The notes under the pieces: generated by a model | Told to the model about the DNA's origin: nothing | Database searches by the model: none | The model's input: only the letters and a program-made list of their open reading frames with translations | Assembly: GCF_040869045.1 (NCBI RefSeq) | Contig: NC_090324.1 | Span: 59,239,346-59,303,345 of the forward strand | Direction: 5' to 3' | Length of the DNA: 64,000 nucleotides | Source of the DNA: Eurosta solidaginis | Taxonomy: Eukaryota; Arthropoda; Insecta; Diptera; Tephritidae | Position numbers and translations under genes: made by a program | Shown: positions 1 through 11,916 of the stretch, piece by piece | Position numbering within the stretch: the stretch's first letter is position 1 | How the letters are laid out: each line of letters opens with the position of its first letter

Positions 1-997
1 TTGGCCTGCCGACCTTATGAGCACTTGAATATCTGCATCTCTAGGATTTTGAATTGACCCCAAGTAGCAGCTGTATATTAGGGTGGGTCAGAAACCAAGT
101 GGGATTTGTACTTTTAAGCAATTATAGGATTTCATATCTGCTTCTATATCTAATTTATAATTGAATTGGAACTTGAATTATTTATTATAGTTATTAGTTA
201 CCTTAGACTCAGTTTTTTTGGATTCTTTGTAAAAGGTTTCTTATTTAAGGCAACTGATATTACAAATAGGGACATTAGTATTAGGGTGAATTACGGAAAA
301 ATTAAACCAAGGCTATTTAAATTTTTTTGGAGTCATAGTTTATCTATACATTTTTCTTTTCGTTATCTGTACTGATTTTCTTAAACATAGCTGAGTAGAG
401 GTTTGGAAATATCTGAATTGTTAATAAATTATAAGGAATGTATGGATGAAAACATAGGTTTTTCAATAATGCCGGGCTAAAGTTTTAGGTTTGGTATTGG
501 TGGTGCGCTTGCGCGTGGCAAGGTTAAGTGAAGGTGAGTAATAGGGAAAATGACTTATTGACGGACGGGCAGACTTATGTCAGGTTTGGGGGCACTACAA
601 GGTAAACAGGAGTCAGCACAGTGCCCACGGTGCGGTGCAAGTTGCACTGCAGAGGGAGGGTAGACTGCACCTGACAGGACAGACCTTCATCTTTTTCCCC
701 CTCTTAACTTTGCCCCTCACGTATGTTTCCATCTTTTTAAGTTTTGCTTTCTTTTACAACACATGCAGGTATGAACCCTTTTTGTTCATGTGGCTGTGGG
801 TGAGGTCGGTGGTGCAATACCCCGCCCAAGACGACGAGCTAACCTGGGCCCGCAAACATACCTGCTTGCCGCTGCTCCTCACCACCTAAACAGTCAGCCA
901 CGTAACAGACGTTCAATTAACTCTTTCGCAGTTTTGCAATTATATAATACAAATTTTATTTCGGTTTTAACGCGTATCCCATCAACAACATAGCGGA
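1..997. other. No gene recognised; AT-rich flank
   Basis: Both strands hold only short reading frames without recognisable motifs. The stretch from about 590 to 900 is richer in GC than its surroundings but I cannot assign it to a family. It ends against the broken gag fragment that starts near 998. Confidence 0.6.
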
Positions 998-1690
998 TTA
1001 CCGATGCATCATCAACTGATCCAAGTGATGCGAACTTTTAACACGCAGAACATATTCATGGAAATTTTCATCACTATGTTTTTTCATTTCTCTTAGTTCT
1101 TTATGCAATTCCGCACTTGTATAGTCTTTATGAAGTTCGTCAATTAATTTTTCACGTAAGCTAACGTAGTTATTCACACAAACTGACTTTAAAAATAATT
1201 GCGCTGTTTTTACCATTTTTCCGCGTGCTTGCACATATTTTTGTTTTTCATCGAGTCCATACGCCTCCGCATTACTTTCGAAGTTTTGAAGCCACTGTAA
1301 CGCCGGAATGCTATTGCCATTGTACGCTGGTATTATTTTTGCAAAGCTTTCAGCCGAAATCTTAACTTTCTTATTGTTGCCGTCCTCTCTTAGCATCTTT
1401 CGCGTGAGCAACTTTATTAAATCTTTTATACTGTCGTCATTATCTTCTAAATCGTTCGAAATATCCAATGGTCCCACACCATCACTCTCAACCGCTGTCT
1501 TGCTGCTGCTCGCTGCTATGTTGATTGTTTCGTTTGATGGAAGGTTTTTGTCACCATTTCCTTTTACAGCTTTGTTTGTGTTCTCCTCATCAATTGGTGT
1601 TAACGGCGACATTACCCCTGCGCCTCTATCTCCTTGTCCTGCGTTCAAACGTGTGAAGTAAGAATGTGTAGTTTTTGGCATATTCTGCAT
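998..1690 (-). pseudogene. gag: Gag N-terminal fragment of an LTR retrotransposon
   Basis: A 230-residue frame starts at an ATG at 1690. Residues 1-110 are a polar low-complexity leader rich in Asn, Asp and Ser. Residues 112-220 look like a retrotransposon Gag matrix/capsid region: a helical stretch with ISAESFAKIIPAYNG, then ALQWLQNFE, a helix-rich core and NFHEYVLRVK near the end. These patterns are typical of Gag of Ty3/gypsy-type elements that package element RNA. The homology stops abruptly near residue 222, where the sequence changes to unrelated codons, so the rest of capsid, the zinc knuckle and all of pol are missing. It is not obviously part of the plus-strand LTR at 1972. Family assignment is inference from motifs; the broken state is seen directly. 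Confidence 0.65.
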
Positions 1691-1971
1691 GATTCTTTAA
1701 TTAGCGAAGTATTAAAGGGGATTATTTATTGCAGCAATTGGTGACAAATAACGCCTATAATTTTGCGACTTTGCTTGCACGACAAACAAACGGATTTTAT
1801 ATTATATTTTTGACTTTGGTTGAGCCCCCAAATGTAAAAAGGAAATTTAATGTTTATGGAAATGTTATTCACTGTTTATTTATAGTTTTATTTCAAAATT
1901 TTTCAAATTCACAAACGATTGAATAATTTAATGTGTTTTTTGTTTAAAAGTATAGAAAATATATAAAGTAT

Positions 1972-2511
1972 TGTGACGAATATGAGTGACACTAAGTGAT
2001 ACTGACATCCCTAGTCTGATGCTAAGTAAATGAAGTCAAAACAACAATAAAGCAGACAGTCACTTGTATCTACATAAACGAACAAATAATTATGTCTACA
2101 CATATGTATGTACACGCAGCAGAGAAGAGATGCACAAACACGTGCAGATATCTGAGATGCTCCCAAAAGTATGCAATTGTAATTGTGGAAGTGTCGCTCA
2201 CAAATACAAGCATATGAGAAGCTATATACGTGCATCTGTAGTTATAATTATATGGCGGTGACTAAGTAAATTCTCGAAGCGCCTAGAAGATGCCACGAGG
2301 AAATCACAGAGTATAAAAGCACCAGCAGTAGAGGCGCTACAAGCAGTTTCAGTTAAGCACGCTATCTGTCGGGCAATAGTCAGTGTCATTTGAGCTATCA
2401 TTCAGTTTGGCTATTAAGCAAGCTATTCGTTGCAAAGTATAAGTGTTATTGTGACGTACTTTAATAAATGCCATTTTTCCATTATTCAATATTGGAGTTA
2501 TTTATTCAACA
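1972..2511 (+). repeat. Long terminal repeat of a Ty3/gypsy-type element
   Basis: A 540-bp segment begins TGTGACG and ends TTCAACA, the TG...CA form of LTRs. It carries a TATA box at 2312-2318 followed by an initiator-like TCAGTT, and an AATAAA polyadenylation signal at 2463-2468, in the order U3-R-U5 on the plus strand. The sequence after it reads like an untranslated leader rather than host DNA, so this was probably a 5' LTR whose internal region was lost. No second copy is in the window, so exact ends are unconfirmed. Confidence 0.6.
2312..2318 (+). promoter_or_regulatory. TATA box inside the LTR
   Basis: The motif TATAAAA lies about 150 bp upstream of the LTR AATAAA signal and is followed at a typical distance by TCAGTT, an insect initiator-like match. 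Position within the LTR supports its role as the element promoter; activity is not shown. Confidence 0.5.
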
Positions 2512-2825
2512 GTTTAGCGATACGAATGTTGGCAGAAGATTGCAAATAAGGGGAATTGCAGTAAATTCATTACAGTATTGTATTAAGTAAGTTTTGCGTT
2601 TCGCGACTTTATTTAATGCTTTAGAAAAACACCGACGGCTTTCGACTGACTTCTACGACTGACTCTTCTGGACTAACGGATACATCAAAAAACGACTGGA
2701 TCAACTGCAATAAACAACGGGATCAGCTGAGAGAGTAATTAACGGCTGGAAATAATATGACCATATTCCAAGGGGAACATAAAGTCACATTGATTGTTGT
2801 TGGTAACTGATATTAGACGGTGACC
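2512..2825 (+). other. Leader remnant of an LTR element
   Basis: This stretch directly follows the LTR end and contains no reading frame of note. Its position and composition suggest 5' untranslated leader of the same retroelement, cut off where Penelope homology begins near 2826. I could not match a primer-binding site to a particular tRNA. Confidence 0.35.
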
Positions 2826-3858
2826 CTTGTTTACGTATATGACGATGAAAGTCTAGTTTCTTTTGATGTGGTATCTCTTTTCCCTAGCGTTCCAGTAGAC
2901 CATGCGATGAAAATTATTGAGAGTAAATGGGATTTGATAAAAAGCCACACTTCGTTAACGAAGGACTTGTTTCTTGGGGTAATACGATTCTGCATAAAGG
3001 ACAACAGGTATTTTAAGTTTAGAGACAAAATATACGAACAGCGCTATGGAATGGGATCCCAGCATCGCCAGTCATTGCAGATATTGTAATGGAGGAATTG
3101 CTGAACAAATTCATGGAAGATTTTCCACATAAGCCACGTTTGCTTACGAAATATGTGGATGATATATTTGCTATCGTTCAAACAGATAAAGTCGAAGAAA
3201 CGGTGGCCACTCTAAATAGCTACATAAAGTCTATAAAGTTCACGTCAGAGATGGAAGTTGACGGAAAATTACCATTCTTAGATACGATTGTAATAAGACA
3301 TAACAACAAACTTACATTTAAAAGGTACAAAAAACCCACTGCATCTGGGAGATTAATAAACTTTTATTCCAAGCATGAAAGAAGAATTATAGTAAACAGG
3401 GAAAAGAATTTTGTTAGAAAAGTTCTCTCTATTAGCGACGCATGTTACCATGAAGAAAATATTGCCCTGATCAAGCAATTATTAACAGACAACGATTTTC
3501 CTCCATCTTTAATCAATAGCTACATAAGAGATTTTTACGATAAAGCGAATACTACTGCGATCAGACAGGATGCCAAGAAAATAATCAAGACAGCCACATA
3601 CATTCCCGGCTTGTCCAACAGACTGAAAAATTCAAATATGTATGACCGGGACAGGTTCCAAATAGCTTTTACGTACAACAACACTCTACGACAAATATCC
3701 TGCAACATGAAAAGCAGGATTGAAAAATACGAGAAATCCAACGTAATATACCAAATTAATTGCAATGGTGACGGGTCCCACTTATGCAACAAAGTATAGT
3801 GGGGACAACTAAATCTAAGCTTAGGACAAGGATTTCCGGACACAAGTCGAATATAAAC
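2826..3858 (+). pseudogene. Penelope-like reverse transcriptase, broken
   Basis: The frame 2820-3089 contains SFDVVSLFPSVPVD, an RT motif with the first catalytic Asp. The frame 3089-3799 contains TKYVDDIFAIV, the YxDD active site. Compared with the second family at 38155-40260 about seven bases are missing near 3055, in the GMPMGSPASP-like region, and this shifts the frame. The C-terminal part runs into the GIY-YIG endonuclease (CNGDGSHLC is present), then meets a stop at 3797-3799 and the insertion at 3859. RT copies element RNA at a nick made by the GIY-YIG domain. The element cannot encode a complete protein. Confidence 0.85.
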
Positions 3859-6817
3859 AAGTAAAGAAGGCTAAGTTCGGGTGTAACCGAACAGTACATA
3901 CTCAGTTGAGAGCTATGGAGACAAAATAAGGGAAAATCACCATGTAGGAAAATGAACCGAGGGAAACCCTGGAATGTGTTTGTATGACATGTATATCAAA
4001 TGAAAGGCATTAAAGAGTATTTTATGAGGGAGTGGGCCATAGTTATATAGGTGGACGCCATTTAGGTGGATCAGGGTTGACTCTAGAATTTGTTTGTACG
4101 ATATGGGTATCAAATGAAAGGTGTTAATGAGTATTTTAAAAGGGAGTGGTGGTAGCTGTATAGGTGGTCGCCTTTTCGAGACATCGCCATAAAGGTGGAA
4201 CAGGGGTGACTCTAAAATCCGTTTGTACAATATGGGTATCAAACGAAAGGTGTTAATGAGTATTTTAAAAGGGAGTGGGCCTTAGTTCTATAGGTGGACA
4301 CCGTTTCGAAATATCGCCATAAAGGTGGACCAGGGGTGACTCTAGAATGTGTTTGTACGATATGGGTATCAGAAGAAAGGTGTTAATGAGTATTTTAAAA
4401 GGGAGTGATCCTTAGTTCCATAGGTGGACGCCGTTTCGAGATATCGCCATAAAGGTGGACCAGGGGTGACCCTAGAATTTGGTTGTACGATATGGGTATC
4501 AAATTAAAGGAATTAAAGAGGGTTTTAAAAGGAAGTGGTGGTAGTTGTATAGGAGGTCGCCTTTTCGAGACATCGCCATAAAGGTGGAACAGGGGTGACT
4601 CTAAAATCCGTTTGTACAATATGGGTATCAAACGAAAGGTGTTAATGAGTATTTTAAAAGGGAGTGGTGGTAGCTGTATAGGTGGTCGCCTTTTCGAGAT
4701 ATCGCCATAAAGGTGGAGCAGGGGTAACTCTAGAATCCGTTTGTACAATATGGGTATCAAACGAAAGGTGTTAATGAGTATTTTAAAAGGGAGTGATCCT
4801 TAGTTCCATAGGTGGACGCCGTTTCGAGATATCGCCATAAAGGTGGACCAGGGGTGACCCTAGAATTTGTTTGTACGATATGGGTATCAAATTAAAGGAA
4901 TTAAAGAGGGTTTTAAAAGGAAGTGGTGGTAGTTGTATAGGAGGTCGCCTTTTCGAGACATCGCCATAAAGGTGGAACAGGGGTGACTCTAAAATCCGTT
5001 TGTACAATATGGGTATCAAACGAAAGGTGTTAATGAGTATTTTAAAAGGGAGTGGGCCTTAGTTCTATAGGTGGACGCCCTTTCGAAATATTGCCATAAA
5101 GGTGGACCAGGGGTGACTCTAGAATGTGTTTGTACGATATCGGTGTCAGAAGAAAGGTGTCAATGAGTATTTTAAAAGGGAGTGGGCCATAGTTATATAG
5201 GTGGACGCCGTTTCGAAATATCGCCAGAAAGGTGGACCAGTGGTGACTCTAGAATGTGTTTGTATGATATGGGTATCAAATTAAAGGTATTAATGAGGGT
5301 CTTAAAAGGGAGTGGTGGTAGTTGTATAGGTGATCGCCTTTTCGAGATATCGCAATAAAGGTGGACCAGGGGTGACTCTAGAATATGTTTGCACAATATG
5401 GGTATCAAACGAAAGGTGTTAATGAGTATTTTAAAAGGGAGTGGGTCTTAGTTCTATAGGTGGACGCCTTTTCAAGGTATCGCAATATAGGTGGACCAGG
5501 GGTGACTCTAGACTTTGTTTGTACGATATGGGTATCGAATGAAAGGTGTTAATGAGTACTTTTAAAAGGGAGTGGGCCTTCGTTATATAGGTGGACGCCT
5601 TTTCGAGATATCGCCATAAAGGTGGACCAGGGGTGACTCTAGAATGTGTTTGTACGATATTGGTATCAAATTAAAGGTATTAATGAGAGTTTTAAAAGGG
5701 AGTGGTGGTAGTTGTATATGTGAAGGCGTTTTCCAGATATCGACCAAAATGTGGACCAGGGTGACCCAGAACATCATCTGTTGGACACCGCTAATTTATT
5801 TATATATGTAATACCTGCCAAGATTTCAAGGGTCTTTTATTTCGGCCTGCAGAACTTTTTCATTTACTTCTACTTAATATGGTAGGTGTCACAACCATTT
5901 TACAAAGTTATATTTCGCGTCAATAAACCAATCCAATTACCATGTTTCATCCCTTTTTCCGTATTTGGTATAGAATTATGGAATTTTTTTTCATTTTCGT
6001 AATTTTCGATATCGAAAAAGTGGGTGTGGTCATAGTCGGATTTCGTTAATTTTTTAAAAGTATCCTAGACAAATTAAATTAAAAAGGGCGGAGCCACGCC
6101 CATTTTGAAATTTTCTTTTATTTTTGTATTTTGTTGCACCATATCATTACTGGAGTTGAATGTTGACATAATTTACTTATATACAGTAAAGATATTAAAT
6201 TTTTTGTTAAAATTTTACTTTAAAAAATTTTTTTTTTAAATGGGCGTGGTCCTTGTCCGATTTTGCTTTTATTATATTGCTTTTATTATTAAGCGTACAT
6301 ATAGTAATAGGAGTAACGTTCCTGCCAAATTTCATCTTGATATCTTCAACGACTGCCAAATTACAGCTTGCAAAAATTTTAAATTACCTTCTTTTAAAAG
6401 TGGGCGGTGCCACGCCCATTGTCCAAATTTTACTAATTTTCTATTCTGCGTCATAAGTTCAACTCACCTACCAAGTTTCATCTCTTTATCTGTCTTTGGT
6501 AATGAATTATTGCACTTTTTCTGTTTTTCGAAATTTTCGATATCGAAAAAGTGGGCGTGGTTATAGTCCGATATCAGCCATTTTAAATAGCGATCTGAGA
6601 TGAGTGCTCAGGAACCTACTTACCAAATTTTATCAAGATACCTCAAAATTTACTAAAGTTATCGTGTTAACGGACGGACGGACATGGCTCAATCAAATTT
6701 TTTTTTCGATCCTGATGATTATGATATATCTATCTCGATTCATTTATACCTGTACAACCAACCGTTATCCAATCAAACTTAATATACTCTGTGAGCTCTG
6801 CTCAACTGAGTATAAAA
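3859..6817 (-). mobile_element. Helitron-like non-autonomous element NA1
   Basis: A 2.96-kb non-coding insertion splits the Penelope nuclease codons. Written on the plus strand it starts AAGTAAAGAAGG, has a short hairpin (TTCGGGTGTAACCGAA) close to that edge, and ends in GAGCTCTGCTCAACTGAG followed by TATAAAAA. On the minus strand this gives a TATACTC...GAGTATA inverted pair near the 5' end and a hairpin near the 3' end, without a clear target duplication. That resembles DINE/Helentron-type non-autonomous Helitrons. An inverted copy is at 14014-17243. The interior holds a 129-130-bp tandem array and a roughly 1-kb unique part with several GC-box-like motifs. No protein is encoded. The Helitron assignment is inference from end structure. 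Confidence 0.65.
4029..5764. repeat. Tandem array of about thirteen 129-130-bp units inside NA1
   Basis: Units begin near 4029, 4142, 4271, 4401, 4530, 4661, 4790, 4919, 5048, 5179, 5308, 5437, 5569 and 5698. Most recurrences of the GGGAGTG landmark are 129-131 bp apart. Each unit carries a GGTATCAAA landmark and a TTTCGAGATATCGCCATAAA landmark. Because the period is close to 43 codons, repeated peptide-like frames appear on the minus strand, but they are interrupted and not conserved as protein. Confidence 0.9.
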
Positions 6818-7077
6818 ACAGAAATAATTTGAACGATAGCAAAACAGCCTTAACACATCATTGTAGCGCTACGGGACATTGCCCAGATTTAGAAAATGTG
6901 AGAATTTTGCAAACAAGAGAAGCAACATAATAAGAGACTTGAAATGCTTCACATTATCAATATAGAGAGCGACAAACGGATAAATTTTAAAACGGACACT
7001 GAAAATTGTGCTTAGGCCTATAGGCAGCTAATAAGCAGAAACAAAAAAGTCCTTTGAGAGTAATTTGTTAGTTTAAT
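6818..7077 (+). pseudogene. Penelope A endonuclease tail and start of 3' UTR
   Basis: Codons for NNLNDSKTALTHHCSATGHCPD align with the FSDNKTALSSHCKDTGHYPD segment of the Penelope copy at 38155-40260, so this resumes the GIY-YIG domain broken at 3858. A stop ends the frame at 6930. The following bases still align weakly with the C-terminal tail in other frames, so there are small indels. The 412-like element G1 interrupts at 7078. Confidence 0.8.
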
Positions 7078-7530
7078 TGTAGTGTAAACAGCCAACAATT
7101 TAATCCCAAATATTTAAATCAGTCTAATATGCTAACCTGCTACAAAAATAGTCTAAATGTTCATCAACACAAAAATATGCATTTGAGAATTAATGCTGAC
7201 ACAGCCATTAAAGCAGGTGTGTACAACATATAACCAAACCAATTTGAATTTGAGCTAATTTGCAAGGTTTGCATTTCCCATAGAAGTCGCAGCTCAACAC
7301 AGATGTGTAGGTACATATTTTGTGTCGAGTTGTATGTAGGTATGTAAGTATGTATTCTTAAGGTAGATATGCATGTAAGTATGTATGCTTAAATGTCAAT
7401 AGGTATGTAAGAATATGTTTAGAATTATTTAATATAAATAAGCTGAAATATTTGAATAAAGACACATTCATAAATTCGAAATTCATTCATCAACGTCACA
7501 GTTCTTTTTATTAAATTTGAACCTTTTATA
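7078..7530 (+). repeat. 5' LTR of G1
   Basis: 453 bp, starting TGTAGTG and ending CCTTTTATA. It matches 13542-13994 over its full length with few differences, for example AAATTT against ACATTT near the end. The end is not a perfect CA. Confidence 0.9.
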
Positions 7531-7548
7531 TGGCGATTCTGCCTATGA
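7531..7548 (+). promoter_or_regulatory. Primer-binding site of G1
   Basis: TGGCGATTCTGCC follows the 5' LTR directly. A TGG start pairs with the CCA end of a tRNA, and TGGCGA is the form used by 412/mdg1 elements, which prime from a tRNA-Arg. The exact tRNA is inferred. Confidence 0.6.
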
Positions 7549-8092
7549 TGCTACTGGCTGAATTTACAGCCTAATGTCATAGCTGGCAAGGATTTTACTG
7601 GCTGATTACAGCCTAAGCCTTGTAAAAGAAGCAAATGATGTTTAGCAATTTTTACGATAATTTACGGGCTTTATAATCGAACTGATGCAGGAGCACTAGA
7701 TATGACCAATTTGGGGCACTCAAGAATTACACCATTTAGCAATTTATGGGCTTTATAATCGAACTGATGCAGGAGCAGTGAATACGACCAATTTGGAGCA
7801 CTGAAAAACTACGCCATTTAGCAATTTTTATGATAACTTACGGGCTTTATAATCGAAATAATGCAGGAGCAGTGGATATGACCAGTGAAAATATTGATAT
7901 TACCTTGGAAGGAACTGACCACATCAGGAATAAACTGGCAACTTAAGTATAATATGTATATTAAATTAGTTTTAGCTATTTAAAAATTATTGTTAGGCAG
8001 GAAAATATTTGGGCAACCTAACGGCTGCCTATTGACAAGCAAAAATTATATTTTTGCTGTAAAAAGTTTTTTTCTCTCCTACTTATTGAATT
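7531..8092 (+). other. G1 leader with three imperfect tandem repeats
   Basis: After the primer site there is about 0.5 kb of untranslated leader. Three repeats of roughly 80-95 bp start near 7642, 7736 and 7818, each opening TTAGCAATTT and containing GGGCTTTATAATCGAA. No coding frame is apparent until 8093. Confidence 0.65.
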
Positions 8093-8470
8093 ATGTTCCC
8101 AGAAGAGGACATACAAAATCAAAATCAGTTTGACCAAATTTTTGATAAATTAGTTAGATTAAATTTAAATTTGCAAGGAGATGAATAGAAAACACCCAAG
8201 AAAATCAAGCAAGGCCCTAGGCCAATAACAATTGAAGAATATAGACAGAGAAATAAGATTCAAAGAATGGAGGAACCTAAAGTTCCAAAACCGATAAAAT
8301 TGAAAATAAAAAGAGGAGGAAAGCCATTTGCCATTCGAAAAACAATAGCCAAGATTTATGAAAAAATTAATTTAAGCACAAATCAGGCAGAAAAAATTAA
8401 GATACAACAAGAAATCAAAGAGTTAAGGAAAACTAGTTACAAAAATAAAAAACCGAATCCAACAATGTAA
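8093..8470 (+). pseudogene. Small basic frame upstream of gag in G1
   Basis: A frame of 126 codons starts at ATG 8093 and ends at 8468-8470, with one in-frame TAG at 8186-8188. The product is short, acidic at first, then strongly Lys/Arg-rich (PITIEEYRQRNK, then KLKIKRGGKPF). Elements of the 412/mdg1 group carry a small frame ahead of gag, so position and length fit, but I do not know a function for it. The 310 bases between this frame and gag hold nothing recognisable. Confidence 0.5.
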
Positions 8471-8783
8471 ACATTAGGGTGTTGAAAAAGAAAAGAAAAA
8501 AAAAACCACAAAAAAATTTTCTTGTTTTCATATTTTTTACGATGGGAGGCCAATAATCAAAAATAAAAAAACCAACGGCAAACGTTGTAAACTCAATCCA
8601 AGTAGTACACCATACTGAGGCACTAGATACTATCAAAATCATGCTTCTAATAATCTGCGTAGCCAGTTGTATCAGTTTGTTTCTAAAACTCTACTCAACC
8701 CATAATAAATTCCTAAAAAAGCGATATGTTAGCCGCGCAGACGGTTTAGATAAGGTTTAACTAAATTTTAACTCCCATCACCA

Positions 8784-10013
8784 ATGGGCAAATGGGAAGA
8801 TATCTTTAAACTACTCATAGAAGAAAAAACGATAGAAGAAAAATCTTACAAATGTATTAATAAAAATACAAAAGTTAAGGCAGAAACAGTAGTAAAGCAT
8901 ATTAAAATAATAGTTGAAGTATTTAACAAAATAGGAAAAATAATTCAACAGTTAAATGGTAAATTCGACAGCAATCGAAAAGACCAAGCATATCAAATCT
9001 TTTCCAGCATTAGAGACAAATTGGTGTCCTCACTGTCAAGATATGATATAGATTTCATAGTACCAACGAGTTTCAAGAAGGAAATAGAAATAGACTATAG
9101 CACATTCCTTCTGGATTCAGCATCCGATTTATAAGAAGAACCAAAAGTAGAACAAAAAGAAGAATAAAAACAGGAACAAAGAGAAATTTTAACAGAGACG
9201 CCAAAGTACCAAACAAGAAAAGACAAAATGGCTCAAACCACAGTAGAATTCTTAAAAACGGCTTCGTCAATTCTACCTGAGTTTGATGGTAAACATGAGA
9301 ACTTACATAGCTTCTTAGACGCACTAGATATCCTAGAACAAATTAAGGATACTCACGAGACCATAGCAGTCTCCATGATAAAAACTAAGCTCAAGGAAAC
9401 AGCTAGAAACCTTTTGAGCACTGAAAATTCAATACTAGCAACTAAAAGTGAATCTGTAGAAGTTTTGACGGCAAAACCCCCAAACATCCAACAGAGCAGT
9501 AAAACAACTAACCAGTACACTGCCGAAATTGAAAAATTAACAAAATCGTTGGAAGGTGCTTACATATCACACGGTCTCGCACCTGATGTGGCAACCAAAT
9601 ATGCCACACAGTCAGCTGTAAAAGCCATGTGTAAAAACTCGGCTAACGAAAGAGTAAAACTGATAATGCAAGCAGGAACGTTCACATCTATGAACGAGGC
9701 TATTTCAAAATTCACGAATAGCTGTACTGATGTCACGGGTAACCTAAATACAGTGTTACGCCTGACGCGTTCACAAGGTAATTACCGATGTAACTTCCGA
9801 GGAAGCTACCAAAATAATAATTATCGAAGTAACCAAAACCGAAGATATTACGGTAACACTAACAGATATAATAACAACAATAGTAATAGACAAAATAATA
9901 ATATACAAAGACGTAATTTTGGAGGTCAGTCAAGATCATCCAATCAGAGTAACACAAGAAATCTCCGTAATATAAACCAACAGGAAAACCAGCAAACTCC
10001 ACTCCAACAGTAA
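8784..10013 (+). pseudogene. gag: Gag of 412-like element G1, two in-frame stops
   Basis: One frame runs from ATG 8784 to 10013 with stops at 9132-9134 and about 9165-9167. The N-terminal 116 residues are helical and charged. The part after 9228 contains LPEFDGKHENLHSFLDALD, the typical Gag capsid start of this lineage, and ends in an Asn/Arg-rich low-complexity tail that replaces a zinc knuckle. Gag would assemble the particle holding element RNA. The same architecture is seen in G2 at 48906-50444. Confidence 0.8.
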
Positions 10014-11530
10014 ATGCTAACGGTAATAAAATATGCACATTCAACTTGAATCTAAACAGCTACATATCTTCCAATACTACCCTAAATAAATCAACTTCGA
10101 CGTTCCTGATAGATACAGGAGCGGATATCTCAATAATAAAAAATTGACAGTAATGTCACAATAAATAACTCACAGATCACAGATTTAAAAGATATTGGCC
10201 GAGGCATAACAAGCACACTTGGAACAGTAAAAGCAGATCTAACAGATGATAGTCTTTCAATACGACATAAATTTCACATAGTAGAAGACAATTTCCCAAT
10301 CTCATGTGATGGAATTTTTGGACTCGACTTCATTAAAAAATATAGTTGCATTTTGGATTATAATAAAAATGGGGACAGCCTAATACTACGACCGTATGAC
10401 TACCCAGAAGATATAGTTATACAAATGACAAATAAACCAACAATTAATAGCATTACAATACCCGCAAGAGTCGAAGTAATTAGACAGGTTCATATCAATA
10501 GCCACAATAAAGAACTATTAGTACCTCATCAAGAATTGACTAATGGCATTTTTGTAGCCAACACTATAGTAAATTCAAATCAAGCTTTAATAAGAATAGT
10601 AAATACAACAGATAAACATGCAATCATTCAAGATTATGACATCAAAACAGAAAGTTTAGAGGATTATGTAATAATTGAAAATACACCTCACTGTAAAGCT
10701 GATAATAAAGAAAAGTTAGAAAGATTGAATAAAAATTTCCCGCCATTCGCTAGTAAATCACTCAACAAATTATGCTCAGATTTCGTTGATATATTCTCAT
10801 TAGAAACAGAACCAATTACGACCAACAACTTTTACAAACAAAAGTTGCATCTGAAGGATAACACTCCTGTGTATATTAAAAATTATAGACTAACCCAAGC
10901 ACATAAGAATGAAATAAATAAACAAGTAAATAAACTAATTCAAGATGATATTGTTGAACCATCACAGAGTACAACAGCCCTATTTTATTGGTACCTAAAA
11001 AATCTCTTCCGGGCAAAGAAGAAAAAAGGTGGAGATTAGTTGTTGATTTCAGACAAATAAATAAAATATTAACAGCTGATAAATTCGCTTTGCCTAGAAT
11101 AGATGATATTCTGGATCAATTGGAAAGAGCGAAATATTTCTCATGCCTAGATTTAATGTCAGGATTTCACAAAATAGAACTCAGCCCAGAATCAAGAGAT
11201 ATCACATCCTTTACAGCGGACAACGGTACTTATCGTTTCAAGAGATTACCGTATGACCTCAAAGTAGCGCCAAACTCATTCCAGAGGATGATGACATTGG
11301 CATTCGCAGGTCTAAAACCATCACAAGCATTCTTATACATGGACGATTTAGTCGTATTAGGATGCTCTGAAAAACATATGATTAAAAATTTACGGGATGT
11401 ATTCTCCACATGCAGAAAATATAATTTAAAATTACATCCGGACAAATGTCTATTTTTCAGCCAAGGAGTCACTTATCTTAGACATAAATGCACAAGTACT
11501 GGAATTTTACCAATAATAATAAACCAATAA
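10014..11530 (+). pseudogene. pol: Protease and reverse transcriptase of G1, frameshifted
   Basis: The aspartic protease motif LIDTGADIS is read with the Asp codon at 10112-10114; that frame stops at 10145-10147. A second frame (10353-11039) covers the protease-RT linker and RT N-terminus, ending near FRAKKKKGGD. A third frame (10988-11530) contains VVDFRQINK, LPRIDDILDQL and the YMDD active site at 11336-11347. Pol would process the polyprotein and copy element RNA. The RT reading breaks off after GILP near 11508, where the thumb/connection region and the start of RNase H are deleted. Confidence 0.85.
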
Positions 11531-11916
11531 AAATAAACAAAGCCATGATCGAAGAAGAATTAGCGGCCATACATTGGGCAATTATATATTTTAGACCATA
11601 TGTTTATGGCAGAAAATTCACAGTGAAAACGGATCATCGACCTTTAACGTATTTATTCTCAATGAAAAACCCTTCATCTAAATTAACTAGAATCAGGTTA
11701 GATTTGGAAGAGTATGACCTTGGGGTGGAGTACATAGCCGGAAAAGAAAATTACGTGGCAGACGCTCTGTCACGAATAGATATCAATGATTTGAAAGAAA
11801 TGTCAGTACAGGCATGTAAAATAATGAAAGTCACGACAAGATCGCAAACTAAAAAGAATTCCAGTAATAACAGTAATAGAAATGAAGAGAAGAAATTCAC
11901 AAAGAGAACCCTATAA
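11508..11916 (+). pseudogene. pol: C-terminal RNase H remnant of G1
   Basis: The frame contains AAIHWAIIYFRPYVYGRKF, TDHRPLTYLF and VADALSRID, which mark the second half of the Ty3/gypsy RNase H domain. The first half with its catalytic Asp is absent: the fragment at 19425-20513 has some 110-120 extra codons here. The domain would be inactive. Confidence 0.8.

Noticed and set aside
635..993. Two overlapping frames in a GC-richer part
   Set aside because: No motif, no homology I recognise, and no splice structure; left unassigned.
1308..1661. Plus-strand frame with a hydrophobic start
   Set aside because: It is the shadow of the minus-strand gag frame at 998-1690.
998..2511. Joining the gag fragment and the LTR as one element
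   Set aside because: They lie on opposite strands, with the LTR promoter pointing away from gag, so they do not form one element as arranged.
4029..5764. Possible CRISPR-like array
   Set aside because: Units are contiguous tandem repeats with no variable spacers, in a eukaryotic transposon.
3937..5777. Repeated minus-strand frames with IPILYKRILESPLFHLYGD and similar segments
   Set aside because: They result from a 129-bp tandem repeat whose length is a multiple of three. Units contain stops and frameshifts, and the same sequence is non-coding in NA2.
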